DNA from: DAHUXN01 sp963811805
GTDB lineage: Bacteria; Acidobacteriota; Terriglobia; Acidiferrales; UBA7541
NCBI GenBank assembly: GCA_963811805.1
Contig: CAWESU010000001.1
Coordinates: 1,488,001-1,552,000 of the forward strand
DNA length: 64,000 nucleotides
Reading direction: 5' to 3'
The first letter of the stretch is position 1. Every line of letters starts with the position of its first letter. The notes below the pieces were generated by a model. The model saw nothing but the letters and a program-made list of their open reading frames with translations. It had not been told where the DNA came from and ran no database searches. A program made the translations under genes and the position numbers. Of this stretch, positions 8,156 to 17,944 are shown piece by piece.

Positions 8156-9655
8156 CTACATATCCTTGTTAGCGTTGAGGCTGCCCGGCCACAGGAATGG
8201 GCTTGCCCCGGACGAGCCGCGCACCGTGACGCTGCGGCGCCGCGTCTCGATTCCGAGGCGCTTGATTTTCTGGTTCAGGGTCGAGAGCGGGACCTGGAAG
8301 CGCTCTGCAGCTTCCGTTTGATTCCAATTGGAGTGCTCGAGCATGTCGAGGATGATGCGGCGTTCCACTTCCTCGAGGATCTCGAAAAGCGAGCGCGACG
8401 CTCCCGCATGCGCGCCAGCTTCGCCCGGCATCGGCGGTAAAAACTCCGCGAGATGCAGGCGCACTCCTTTGGCCACTTCGCGGCTGCGCACACTCTCCGG
8501 AAGCAAGTCAACGTCCATCATTTCCTGCACCGAAAGCACGATGGCGCGCTCTACCACGTTCTCAAGCTCGCGTACGTTGCCCGGCCAGTCGTAGTCCATC
8601 AAAGTCCGCATCGCCGGAAGCGAAAAACGTCGCGGCGGTTTGGCGTTGTCCTTCGCGAAGTGCTCCAGGAAATGCTCCAACAGCAGCGGAATATCTTCCT
8701 TGCGTGCGCGCAGCGGTGGCAGAGAAAGGGCAATCACGTTCAAGCGGTGGAACAAATCTTCACGGAAGCGGCCTGCGCGTACCAGCGCGTTTAGGTCCTC
8801 GTTCGATGCCGCGATGATGCGGACGTCCACCTTGATGGTGTCGGTGCCGCCCAGGCGCATGAATTCGCGCTCCTGAATCACGCGCAGCAGCTTGGCCTGC
8901 GTTTCGGGGCTGATGGTGCTGATTTCGTCAAAGAAAATGGTCCCCTGATCGGCGACCTCGAACAAGCCTTTCTTCGATGCCACAGCGCTGGTGAACGCTC
9001 CCTTCAGGTGGCCGAAAAGCTGCGATTCCAGCAGGTCCACGGGAATCGACCCGGTGTTGACCGGAACAAACGCCTTGTCCGCGCGATTGGACGCCGAGTG
9101 GATGGCCTTGGCGATGATCTCTTTGCCCGTTCCGCTCTCTCCGTGGAGAAGCACCGTGGAGCGCGACGGCCCGACCTGCGTGACCAGGTCCAGCACCGCA
9201 AGCATCTTTTCGCTCTTGCCGATGATGTTGGGGAAATTGTAGCGCTGCTTCAGCGCGCGCTTGAGCTGGCGATTTTCCTCGCGCAGCCGCGTGCCCTCAA
9301 TCGCCATAGAAACCTGCGCGAGCAGCTCGTCATTCGACCAGGGTTTGGTGATGTAGTCCTGCGCGCCATTTTTGAATGCCGCGCGCGCCATATCGATGGA
9401 GCCGAAAGCGGTAATCAAAATCGTAGAAAGGTGCGGATCGCGCCCATGAATTTCGCGCAGCAGGTCAATGCCGTTGCGATCCGGCAAGCTGACGTCTAGG
9501 AGCAGCAGGTCAAAGGGCAGTTCCTCAAGTCGCGCCAGCCCTTCTTCTCCCGTGCCGGCTTCGGTGACGGTATACCCTTCCGAGGAAAGCAGCGCTGCCA
9601 GCCCTTCGCGAATTTCGAGTTCGTCGTCGACGACGAGAATGGATCCCTTAGGCAT
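8156..9655 (-). CDS. Sigma-54-dependent response regulator (NtrC family)
   Basis: 499 residues in three parts. Receiver domain 1-120 with the acidic pair D10-D11, phosphoacceptor D54 in LLLDVSLPD and lysine in YITKPW near 104. AAA+ domain about 143-385 with Walker A GESGTGKE (172-179), the sigma-54-contact loop as GAFTSA (219-224; consensus GAFTGA) and Walker B FFDE (241-244). C-terminal Fis-type helix-turn-helix with NQTEAAERFQVPLSTL. It activates sigma-54 promoters after phosphorylation by the kinase encoded just upstream, whose stop overlaps its ATG by 8 bases. The G-to-S change in GAFTGA occurs in other members and need not abolish activity. Confidence 0.95.
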   Translation of the reverse strand: MPKGSILVVDDELEIREGLAALLSSEGYTVTEAGTGEEGLARLEELPFDLLLLDVSLPDRNGIDLLREIHGRDPHLSTILITAFGSIDMARAAFKNGAQDYITKPWSNDELLAQVSMAIEGTRLREENRQLKRALKQRYNFPNIIGKSEKMLAVLDLVTQVGPSRSTVLLHGESGTGKEIIAKAIHSASNRADKAFVPVNTGSIPVDLLESQLFGHLKGAFTSAVASKKGLFEVADQGTIFFDEISTISPETQAKLLRVIQEREFMRLGGTDTIKVDVRIIAASNEDLNALVRAGRFREDLFHRLNVIALSLPPLRARKEDIPLLLEHFLEHFAKDNAKPPRRFSLPAMRTLMDYDWPGNVRELENVVERAIVLSVQEMMDVDLLPESVRSREVAKGVRLHLAEFLPPMPGEAGAHAGASRSLFEILEEVERRIILDMLEHSNWNQTEAAERFQVPLSTLNQKIKRLGIETRRRSVTVRGSSGASPFLWPGSLNANKDM

Positions 9656-12467
9656 GAACGGCCTTCCTCGCTACCGGAAATTCGAGCCGGAACGACGTCC
9701 CTTTTTCCGGCGTGGAGCGCACTTCCACCTTGCCTCCGTGTTCCTTGACGATTCCGTAGCTCACCGAGAGCCCCAGGCCCGTTCCGCGCCCGGAGGCCTT
9801 GGTGGTGAAGAACGGATCGAAAATGCGGTGCAGATTTTCCGGCCGGATGCCGATTCCCGTGTCGGTGATCTCCACCTCGACCGATCCATTTTGCGCGTAG
9901 GTCCGAACTTCCAGCATGCCACCGGAGGGCATGGCGTCGCGCGCATTCATCAGGAGGTTCAGAAACACCTGCTGCAAGCGCGTTGTGGAGCCGAGCATCG
10001 CCGGCAGGCCTTCTGAAAAATTGCGAATCACGTTCACTCGTGCCGTTTTAAACGGATGCTGCACCAGGCTCAACGTTTCGTCGAGAATGGAGTTCAGATC
10101 GACTTCGTTGAACTCCGCGGCCGCGGTGCGCGAGAAATTCAGCAGATTGTTGACGATTTCACTGGCGCGGAAGGTCTGTTTGACGATCTTGTCGATGGTC
10201 TTTTGCCGCGGATCTTCTCCGGGGAGCTGCTTGGAGAGCATTTGAATGTGGTTCGAGATCACCGCCAGCGGCGTATTCACTTCGTGCGCCACGCCCGCGG
10301 CCAGCAAGCCCAGCGAAGTGAGTTTTTCGTTTTGCACCATCTGCTCTTCCATGCGAATCCGCTGCGTTATGTCGTCGAGCAGAATCAAGCGCCCTGCCTG
10401 CTCTCCGCTTTTCCCCAGCAGCGGCGCAAACGACGCATTGACCACGAACTCTTCACCGCTGCTCGCGGGGAGCCTGAATTTATAGATGCTGGTTACGTGC
10501 TCATGGTCTGCTCGGGAAGTGATTTCCGCGTAAAGATCCGGCGGGAGAACGTCGCGGAGAAAGCGGCTGACCGCCTCGTCGCGTGCGATTCCAAGCAGCC
10601 GCTCCATCTGCGGGTTCCAGGACTCGACGCGGCCATCCAGGTCGACGGTCAGGACGCCGATGCTCAGCGAATCGATGATGTTCTCGTGGAACTCCTTGAG
10701 GCGCTCGATTTGCGACGCCTTCTGCTCCAGCGAATGGTACAGGCGCGCGTTCTCGATGGCGATGGCGAAATAGCCGGCAATCGTTCCGAGAAGCTCGATG
10801 TCCTCGCTCGTCAGGTAATCACCATCTACGGTTTTGCCGAGTCCGAGGACCGCAACCACGCGGTCGCGGAAACGGCACGGAATAAAATAGTTCAATCCCA
10901 ATTGTTCCAGGGTGCGGCGGACCGATTCCGTTTCCGCCGGGCTGCGCACTGATTCGAAGAACAAGCACGCCTGCGCGAGTGCGGGCCGATCCTCAACGTT
11001 GAGGAAACTCAAATTCATAGGCGGCTCGGCGTGCACTCCAAGGGAACGCGAGAGCACAAAGGCACCGGGATGTTCCGGATCTTCCAGGAAAACCGCCAGC
11101 CGGTCGACCAGCAAAGTCTGCGAGATGCGGTCCAGCACCGAACCAAAGAGCGGTTCAAGCCGCACTTCGTTCGTGAGCGTGCGCCCAAACTCAATTAGCG
11201 TGCGCCGATAATTGAGGCGATCGCGATAGAAGAAACGGTCCAGCCGTGCTTGCATCCAGTCGCGGAGCGGAGAAAAAAGGAACGCGGCGATAATGAACGC
11301 GAAGACCGTTCCAAGCGAGCCCGCCGAACCCGTCGAGTGAAACAGCAGGCCGATGATCCCTACGATCGCGAAGTACACGGCCACGACCGAAGCGGTAGCG
11401 AGCGTGTAGGCGACGCCGCGCTTGAAAATAATGTCCACGTCCATCAGGCGATAGCGAATGATGGCGTAACCGAAGCACAGCGGGATCAGGACAAGCGAGA
11501 AGACCGAAGCGGTCATCCACTCCGACGGCAGGATTCCGGCCGAAAACGGAATGATGTAGCAGCAAAGGAAAGGAACGATGCCCGCGAATGTCCCGAACGT
11601 AACCCACTTGAGCTGCTGCCGCACCAGCCCGCTGGGGGCCCGTAGACAACTGAACAGGAAGATGAAGGCGGCGATCAGAAAATAGACGCCCGAATAAAGA
11701 AGCTCCAACTGGTCCAGACGGAAGCGGCTCTCAATCGAGGGCATCAAATCGAGCGCCCCGGCAGCGACCGTGGCGTGCAGAAGGAGCAGCCCAACAGGCA
11801 CCACGTAAACGACACTGAGCCAGGCCCACAGATTACGAACCCGCCGCGTGGGGAACACCAACGCAAAATGCACAAGTAAAGCCGCCTGCAACAGCAGCGC
11901 CACCACGTTCGCCCAGTAAATCGTCCAGTCGAACGAGTTCAGCTTTCCACTGTAGTGGAACGCGTAAAAAACGATCGATACGAGGCAAAAGAGATAAAAA
12001 TGAATGGCCCGAGGCGCGGTCCACCGGCGGGCGAAGATAAACACGCCAATGAAGAGATACAGCAGGGAGACGATGCCAAAACAGTTCCAGATCAGATTGG
12101 GTCTTGCGGCAGGCGCGGTCACGATGTTTGCTTGGAACGGGACGCCGTCACGCGCCAACTGGTACGACACCCGCGACCAAACCCCGGCTCGCCACAATTG
12201 CTGTGTAACTTGTGTGGCCCGCGAAACTGGAACCCCGCCGATCGCCGTGACCGCGTCGCCCGTCTTTACCCCGGCGTTTGCCGCGGGTGAACCCGCCTGG
12301 ATGTGCCATGCTCGCACGCCTGCGCTGGTGTCGAGCCAGGTGACACCATCGTCGGGGAGCTCAAACTGCGACCGCTGCCTGAAGTTGAGTACCCCAAATA
12401 CCACCGCGACCAGCGTCAAAACCGCCAGCAGAACAGCCGTCAGACGAGTTCGCAGGCTATCATTCAC
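9648..12467 (-). CDS. Membrane sensor histidine kinase with PDZ, GAF and PAS domains
   Basis: 939 residues. One N-terminal membrane helix, then an extracytoplasmic PDZ-like domain at about 40-115 (IQAGSPAANAGVKTGDAVTAIGG region), a block of about eight membrane helices at 125-395, a GAF domain about 445-590, a PAS domain about 605-725, HisKA with phosphoacceptor histidine in GVAHEVNTPLA near 755, and HATPase with N box LMNARDAM and G boxes DTGIGI and GTGLGLS. It is NtrB-like in output and pairs with the NtrC-type regulator directly downstream (8-base overlap). The periplasmic PDZ on a kinase is uncommon and suggests sensing of envelope protein termini or stress (inference). Confidence 0.93.
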   Translation of the reverse strand: MNDSLRTRLTAVLLAVLTLVAVVFGVLNFRQRSQFELPDDGVTWLDTSAGVRAWHIQAGSPAANAGVKTGDAVTAIGGVPVSRATQVTQQLWRAGVWSRVSYQLARDGVPFQANIVTAPAARPNLIWNCFGIVSLLYLFIGVFIFARRWTAPRAIHFYLFCLVSIVFYAFHYSGKLNSFDWTIYWANVVALLLQAALLVHFALVFPTRRVRNLWAWLSVVYVVPVGLLLLHATVAAGALDLMPSIESRFRLDQLELLYSGVYFLIAAFIFLFSCLRAPSGLVRQQLKWVTFGTFAGIVPFLCCYIIPFSAGILPSEWMTASVFSLVLIPLCFGYAIIRYRLMDVDIIFKRGVAYTLATASVVAVYFAIVGIIGLLFHSTGSAGSLGTVFAFIIAAFLFSPLRDWMQARLDRFFYRDRLNYRRTLIEFGRTLTNEVRLEPLFGSVLDRISQTLLVDRLAVFLEDPEHPGAFVLSRSLGVHAEPPMNLSFLNVEDRPALAQACLFFESVRSPAETESVRRTLEQLGLNYFIPCRFRDRVVAVLGLGKTVDGDYLTSEDIELLGTIAGYFAIAIENARLYHSLEQKASQIERLKEFHENIIDSLSIGVLTVDLDGRVESWNPQMERLLGIARDEAVSRFLRDVLPPDLYAEITSRADHEHVTSIYKFRLPASSGEEFVVNASFAPLLGKSGEQAGRLILLDDITQRIRMEEQMVQNEKLTSLGLLAAGVAHEVNTPLAVISNHIQMLSKQLPGEDPRQKTIDKIVKQTFRASEIVNNLLNFSRTAAAEFNEVDLNSILDETLSLVQHPFKTARVNVIRNFSEGLPAMLGSTTRLQQVFLNLLMNARDAMPSGGMLEVRTYAQNGSVEVEITDTGIGIRPENLHRIFDPFFTTKASGRGTGLGLSVSYGIVKEHGGKVEVRSTPEKGTSFRLEFPVARKAVHA

Positions 12468-12672
12468 CTAGGTGGTCCGGCCATGCTCCGGTAACTGCTC
12501 ACACTACTTCGCCCTAGTTCGCTGCACGTTGCTTTCCAGAAGATGGAGGCTGGCTCGAGCATAAACTCTTCAATATCTTCTGGTTAGATGATAGCAAATA
12601 TCCCAGGAAGCACAATTTCCATATTTCGGGATGTCGATTCCAATTTCAGTATAGTCAATTTACCAAATACTG

Positions 12673-14412
12673 CTAGAACTGGACGCTTATTCCGCCCCGA
12701 AACGTTCGATATGCCGAGACTAAGACCACGTGGCCGTCCCTCGTAGTTAGGGGAACGTAGCCCTGCGCCAACAAGTTTCCGAAATCCGCCACCGCCTGCA
12801 TATGGTGCAGGCACGGAATCGGCTGATGAACTACCAGATTGAAATAGGGGTCCACGCCGAAAAACGCCTCGCCAAATTCATCCTGCCGCGAAACGGCCAT
12901 CCCATTGAGCCACTTGTATCCCGCTGTTACTTGGGTTTTGACCCACGGTAATTGGGATGAAACCGAAGTGGCAACGCTTTGCCGCTGGCGCATCGCCAGC
13001 ACATCGCGCAGATCAGCGTCCGGAGCGTCTTGAGTCAGCGGCGCCAGTGCTCCCGCCCACGCGTAAACCACCGTCGCGGAGAGCTTGTCCGATATCTTCT
13101 GCTGATACGCAGCGCGTGTTCCAAAAGAATCCGTGTTCCCCGAATCGTACGCGAAACCATTGGAGAAAAAGTCCTGCAGGAACTCGGGATTGTTGGCTAC
13201 CGCGCCGCCCTCTCCATAAACCGCCATATCGCTGGAACGGTCATGGAACGCGGCCAGCATGACGCGGCCGTTGTTTTGGAATAGGTGCTCTAGGGCCAGT
13301 TCCTCGTGCCAGCCACCTTCAAGAACGGGCCGGTCGTTGCGGAAGAGCATCGTGGGAAACTCGTCCAGCGAATCCACTGCGGATTGCAGCGGCGCAGTTG
13401 CTTCCGGGCTCTGCTCCGGCCAGGGCCGTGAAGCCAGAAGCAACGAAGCCTGCCAACCCGGCGCCAGTTGCACCGACAATTCCGCGCGCGGGCGAACCCC
13501 ACTCGCGGTTGCCGTGTTCAGCCCAGTCAGAAGATATTCTCCGCCGTAACGGATGGTCACGTTGTCACTGAGAGCCAGCACGCCCTGCTGATCCAAACGC
13601 ACGCCGCGAAGAAGCGGGCCGTCAATGCCGAGGCGTGATTGCCGAACGACGGCACTCGTCACCGGTCCATCTTGGTTGTTTCCTGTCGGGAGCCAAATCG
13701 CCGCGAAACCGCCATTGGGAGTTTCGCTCTCATAGCTCACCTGTCCTACAAGCAGAAGCCGGCCAACTGCGCCGACGTTTTCTTGGTAAGCGATTGCGGT
13801 GGCGGGCGAATCGGAAAAACTGGTAGCCGCGCCAGGACGCGCTCCGGAGCTAACGTCAATTTCGCTTCGGGACTGCTTGTCGGGGAGAGTGGCTTCAGAA
13901 ATTGCGTCGGAGTTGGAGGTAGCCACAGAGCTGCTGTCAGAACCACCGGCGTCTTGCCAACGCAAGATCGGGCGCGTAGCTGCCGCCGCGCGAAGCACCC
14001 AGCTCCACTCTCCGTCGGCGGCGCGCTGGTTCGCGTGGCGATGCAGGTCAGTCAAGCCGGTGAAAATTGAGCCCATTTCAATTTGAACGTCGGTGGTTTC
14101 GTGGCCGTTTACCTCAACGTCCGGCCGAAGTGTGGGCAAAAATCCAGCCAGAGTCACGCGCACGGTGTACGCACCCGTTGGCAGCGCGGCCGAGATAAAC
14201 CGGCCACGCCCGTTCGTCAGTAGTTGCGCTGCGGCAGGGGCTAGCAGCGAATCGCTGGCAATCACAACCGTGGCGCCCATTTGCGGCACGCCACTCTCGT
14301 CCAACACCACGCCGGAAATCCGGCCCATTCGCGAATCCGCCGCCAGCGGCGAAACAGCAATCACCGATAGCCCCAGAAGGGAAATGAGAATGCGAATCGC
14401 TCGAGAGCTCAC
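12673..14412 (-). CDS. Outer-membrane protein with CarboxypepD_reg-like N-terminal domain
   Basis: 579 residues from the GTG at 14412, which has GGGGGAGG upstream; the longer reading frame runs into the preceding gene. A signal peptide (hydrophobic about 5-22, ending PLAAD) is followed by a carboxypeptidase-regulatory-like beta-sandwich (about 28-105, GVVLDESGVPQMGATV) as in the plug extension of Oar/SusC-type receptors. The rest alternates polar and hydrophobic residues like beta-strands and ends with a C-terminal phenylalanine (GGISVQF), typical for outer-membrane barrels. It is shorter than true TonB-dependent receptors and I see no TonB box. It follows the GWxTD gene by 19 bases, one operon. 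Confidence 0.75.
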   Translation of the reverse strand: MSSRAIRILISLLGLSVIAVSPLAADSRMGRISGVVLDESGVPQMGATVVIASDSLLAPAAAQLLTNGRGRFISAALPTGAYTVRVTLAGFLPTLRPDVEVNGHETTDVQIEMGSIFTGLTDLHRHANQRAADGEWSWVLRAAAATRPILRWQDAGGSDSSSVATSNSDAISEATLPDKQSRSEIDVSSGARPGAATSFSDSPATAIAYQENVGAVGRLLLVGQVSYESETPNGGFAAIWLPTGNNQDGPVTSAVVRQSRLGIDGPLLRGVRLDQQGVLALSDNVTIRYGGEYLLTGLNTATASGVRPRAELSVQLAPGWQASLLLASRPWPEQSPEATAPLQSAVDSLDEFPTMLFRNDRPVLEGGWHEELALEHLFQNNGRVMLAAFHDRSSDMAVYGEGGAVANNPEFLQDFFSNGFAYDSGNTDSFGTRAAYQQKISDKLSATVVYAWAGALAPLTQDAPDADLRDVLAMRQRQSVATSVSSQLPWVKTQVTAGYKWLNGMAVSRQDEFGEAFFGVDPYFNLVVHQPIPCLHHMQAVADFGNLLAQGYVPLTTRDGHVVLVSAYRTFRGGISVQF

Positions 14413-14431
14413 CTTGCTGCCACCTCCCCCG

Positions 14432-16126
14432 TCATTTTGAAGAAGCCACAGTTGCCGTGGGAGCCTGAACCGTAAAATCAGCCACCGGGGTAACCACTTG
14501 CTTGTCCCCGTTGTCGGTAATCTGGATTTGAAGCTTATAGTGCCCGGGAGGCATGGACTTGAGATCCAGCGCCTTTTCAATCCAGATTTCTTCGCCGTGC
14601 TGACTGTACTGCTGCGAATTTTCCGTAAATTTCACAATGGGAGTCGGATCGTCTACTCGCAGCACCTGGTATTGAATCGTAGCGTTTCCCAGGTGCGTCT
14701 TGGGATCTACCTTCAGGTTGTACACCTGCAGGAAAATCCCCATCTGCGCTCCTTGGTCGAAAGTCGCATTCATCTTGGGGCGGACTTTCAGGTCCCCAAG
14801 AACAAATTCACCCTGCCCGATATCGGTCGACGAAACCTTGTGAATTTCGTCCGCCAGAATCAACGTGCTCGTGCCCAGCTGGTCATCCTCGAAGCGCGGC
14901 ACGCGCAGCGCGGTATTGATAACCCCCAGGTTGCTGCTGTTGATGTCCTTCACAACCACATCCAAACGATAAAGCCCGGGGGTCAGCGGAACCGCCTTTT
15001 GGTAGATGCTATATGCCTTTAGATACTGTTGCATCAGGGAATCGGGAGTGTCGGCTGAGATAGAATCCTCGAACGTATTCACCACGCGCCCGCTCAAACT
15101 GGTGATGCGCACGAACACGTGCAGTGTCGCCGTTTCCACGCCGTTTTTGTCTTGAAAACTCATCTCATGGTTCGGAATCTGTACCGTGATGGGCACAAGG
15201 TCAGTGTCTGCCGTAATGCGCAGAAAATCGGATTGGCAATCGAAGTGGACCTGATTGGCGGTCATGCGCGAATCGACCACTGCTTCCAGGTCCTTGAATT
15301 TCACCGGCGGAGCTTGCTGAATCTTGGCATACAGATCCAACCGGCTGAATTCATTCATGCTCTCGGGCTGCATTCCTAGCGCCGCGGGGTCGTGGGTGCC
15401 GTCGGTATTCTCGAAGCGCTGCGTCTTCGATGACATGCCCATGGCTTCCAGGTCCGTGAGGCCCGCCCCTGGCACATAGGTCAGCGCGTCCTTTTCGCTG
15501 GGATCCATCGTCAGGTGGTATTCGCCGCTGCCCGACGGGTCCACGAACTCGATGGTGACGTTTTCTCCGATGCCTTCCAGATAGTGATACGTCCAATCCT
15601 CGAAAGGATAAGTCGTCGTTTCGCCGCCGCCTTCATCTGCCGGCCGCGTATATGGACCGCCGGAAGGATGCGATTCCACATCGTCCGGCTTGCCCCACAT
15701 CAGATAAATGCGGCCGCGATCGGTCTTCCAGCCCGGTATGCCGGAGGAAAAGTGCTCATTGGCGTACGCGATGCGCTCGTAATAATCTTCCTTGTAGGTA
15801 TTGTCGGCCGAGCCGGGATCTGGATTGCGCCGCTCCCAGAAAGCCTCAATGAAGTTTTCCCGCTCTTGATTGGTTTCCAGGTGCAGGAAAGCTGATCTTT
15901 CTTCGGGAGTGATGATGTAAGAAACCGGTCCGTTCAGCCACTCCTTGTAGGCGGGCAGCAACTCGTTATAGAGGTCTTTCTCTCGTTTTTTCTGTTTCGC
16001 TTTGGCCTGTGCTTGGGCGTCCTGCTGCTGCTGGTCAGCGTCGGTATCCTGAGAGCGCGCCGGTGGCGGAAGTAAGAAAGCAAGACTTAAAACCGCAAGA
16101 ATTGGCAATACCGAGCGGCGACTCAT
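14432..16126 (-). CDS. GWxTD-domain secreted protein
   Basis: 564 residues with a signal peptide (about 1-25, ending PARSQ), then a Gln/Lys-rich low-complexity stretch (about 30-50) and the GWxTD domain at about 60-190: conserved FIEAFWERRNPDP and GWKTDRGRIYLMWGKPD. The remaining 350 residues are beta-rich and resemble immunoglobulin-like modules. Such proteins are common in Acidobacteriota and Bacteroidota; their function is unknown. Here the gene is the first of a pair with a CarboxypepD_reg outer-membrane protein, implying a shared envelope role. Confidence 0.85.
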   Translation of the reverse strand: MSRRSVLPILAVLSLAFLLPPPARSQDTDADQQQQDAQAQAKAKQKKREKDLYNELLPAYKEWLNGPVSYIITPEERSAFLHLETNQERENFIEAFWERRNPDPGSADNTYKEDYYERIAYANEHFSSGIPGWKTDRGRIYLMWGKPDDVESHPSGGPYTRPADEGGGETTTYPFEDWTYHYLEGIGENVTIEFVDPSGSGEYHLTMDPSEKDALTYVPGAGLTDLEAMGMSSKTQRFENTDGTHDPAALGMQPESMNEFSRLDLYAKIQQAPPVKFKDLEAVVDSRMTANQVHFDCQSDFLRITADTDLVPITVQIPNHEMSFQDKNGVETATLHVFVRITSLSGRVVNTFEDSISADTPDSLMQQYLKAYSIYQKAVPLTPGLYRLDVVVKDINSSNLGVINTALRVPRFEDDQLGTSTLILADEIHKVSSTDIGQGEFVLGDLKVRPKMNATFDQGAQMGIFLQVYNLKVDPKTHLGNATIQYQVLRVDDPTPIVKFTENSQQYSQHGEEIWIEKALDLKSMPPGHYKLQIQITDNGDKQVVTPVADFTVQAPTATVASSK

Positions 16127-16488
16127 TGCTGGATTCCCCCGGACAGTGAGATTCTATTCCCCAACTGGACACCCGTCAAGCTAACCTGCTCACCTACTAA
16201 GTCTTACCGATTCGGATTCGCATACCAGGCTGGGGGTTGCCCCGCCCAGTTCCAGATCAGCAGCCGCTGCCCGACCAACCGTGCTGGGCCACTCGCTCCT
16301 TGTGTTTAGCGATAGGAGTCACCGGCGCGGATGCCTTTCGCTCTTCGCAAATCTCGACTATCATAGAGAGTGAAAATAAGACTACAACCGCGGCGCTGCC
16401 GTAGAAACTTTTTGCCCTCCCTGAGCGTATTAACTGAAGGGTAGGAAACTGCATCTGAATTTAGTGCTAGGTCGTCAGGAAGAAGATC
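16127..16488. other. Intergenic region, divergent promoters
   Basis: 362 bases between the start of the GWxTD gene (minus) and the start of the adaptor gene (plus). A 65-codon minus-strand reading frame lies inside (16257-16454) but lacks a ribosome binding site and a recognisable product. I see no RNA gene or repeat; promoters for both flanking genes must lie here but no strong -35/-10 pair stands out. Confidence 0.5.
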
Positions 16489-17898
16489 ATGAAAACCTGG
16501 AAGAAGCCAGCTCTCATCATCGGCGCTATCGTAGCGCTTACGGCCATTGTGGTCATCAGCGTGAGGTCAAATAAGGACACCGTCACCGTACAAACGAGCT
16601 ACGCGGTGAAAGGGAATATCACTTCGCTGGTGACCGCCTCCGGCGAAATCCGCCCGCAGAACTATACCAACGTGCTCGGCCAAGGGATCGGCAAGATCAC
16701 CGACATCGATGTAAATGAAGGAGACGTGGTCAAAAAGGGCGCCGTGCTGTTGCGCGTGGAAAGCATTCAGCCGGCAGCGGACGTGAAAGCGCAACAAGCG
16801 ACAATCGATTCGATGGAAGCCGGCGTACAGTCGGCGCAGGCGGCCGATACCGCCGCGCAAGCCGACGTGCAGCAATCCGAGGCCAATTTGGAGAAGGCCA
16901 CCAACGACTGGAAGCGTGGCGAGGGTCTTTACAAAGAGGGACTGATCGCAAAGTCAGATTACGATACGTACAAGTCCGCCTACGGAGCGGCGGTAGCAAC
17001 GCTCGCCGGAAATGAAGCGCGTGCCAAGGGGGCGCACGACCAATTGGTAGCCGCGCAGTTCAACCAGGCGCAGGCCTCGGCGACCGAAGTGCACTTACGC
17101 GACGTTCTGGACAAGACGGTTTATAACGCTCCGATCGCTGGCCTAGTTACCTACATCCCAGTGAAAGTAGGCGAATATGTCGTTCCCGGGATTCAAAATG
17201 CCGAGGGCAGCTATCTGCTTACGATTGCCGACATGTCCGACGTCAACGCCGAAGTGATGGTCGATGAGGCGGACATACCGACGGTGAAGACCGGCCAGGA
17301 AGCCACGGTCACCATTGACGCCTACCCCGGCCAAGCTTTTAAGGGACACGTCGCCGACGTTGGCGAGGAAGCGATTCTTCGCACGTCGGGGCTGGCCACG
17401 ACCCAGCAAACTTCGGCGAACAGCCAAGAGGCGCGCGATTTCCGGGTTCACGTCCGGCTGGACCAGCCGCCCAAGGGAATTCGCCCAGGCCTCTCCTGTA
17501 CCGCAAAGATCCAGACCGCTCACCGTATTGAGGTGGTGACCATTCCGATTCAAGCCATCGCCATTCGCACCAAACAGGAGCTCCAGGCCGATGAAGAAAG
17601 AGAAAAAGGCGGCTCCGGAGTGACTCTGGCGGCGGCAAAGCCGGCCTTGAACTCGGACGGAACCGTGGCAACCAACGATGTTCAAGGCGTATTCGTGGTT
17701 CGCAACAGCAAAGCGCTTTTTGTTCCGGTGCAAACCGGAATCAGCGGCATCACGGACATCGAGGTGACCAGCGGGCTGCAACCCGGCGACGTCGTCATCA
17801 CCGGAAGCTACGAAGCGCTGCGTTCTTTGCACTCCGGCGCTACGGTGAAGATCGATAATTCCGCTCCGGCCATGACCGACCAGACCACCTCTCAGTAG
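16489..17898 (+). CDS. Periplasmic adaptor of a MacAB-type efflux system (HlyD family)
   Basis: 469 residues. One N-terminal membrane helix (about 7-24), then a split lipoyl/barrel-sandwich domain (VLGQGIGKITDIDVNEGDVV and YNAPIAGLVTYIPVKVGEYV halves) separated by a long alpha-helical hairpin (about 105-200, Ala/Gln-rich coiled coil), a beta-barrel domain (about 250-330) and a membrane-proximal domain at the C-terminus. These proteins link an inner-membrane ABC or RND pump to an outer-membrane channel. The next gene is a MacB/LolD-like ATPase, so an ABC partner is likely. A 30-residue Gly/Ala/Glu-rich insertion near 365-395 is unusual. Confidence 0.9.
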   Translation: MKTWKKPALIIGAIVALTAIVVISVRSNKDTVTVQTSYAVKGNITSLVTASGEIRPQNYTNVLGQGIGKITDIDVNEGDVVKKGAVLLRVESIQPAADVKAQQATIDSMEAGVQSAQAADTAAQADVQQSEANLEKATNDWKRGEGLYKEGLIAKSDYDTYKSAYGAAVATLAGNEARAKGAHDQLVAAQFNQAQASATEVHLRDVLDKTVYNAPIAGLVTYIPVKVGEYVVPGIQNAEGSYLLTIADMSDVNAEVMVDEADIPTVKTGQEATVTIDAYPGQAFKGHVADVGEEAILRTSGLATTQQTSANSQEARDFRVHVRLDQPPKGIRPGLSCTAKIQTAHRIEVVTIPIQAIAIRTKQELQADEEREKGGSGVTLAAAKPALNSDGTVATNDVQGVFVVRNSKALFVPVQTGISGITDIEVTSGLQPGDVVITGSYEALRSLHSGATVKIDNSAPAMTDQTTSQ

Positions 17899-17944
17899 GC
17901 CTCACTCATCCGAGACCAGAGGAATTCGAGGAGTCGAGAACCTG

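Noticed and set aside
16257..16454. 65-codon minus-strand frame between two divergent genes
   Set aside because: No ribosome binding site, and it would occupy the expected promoter region; product looks random.
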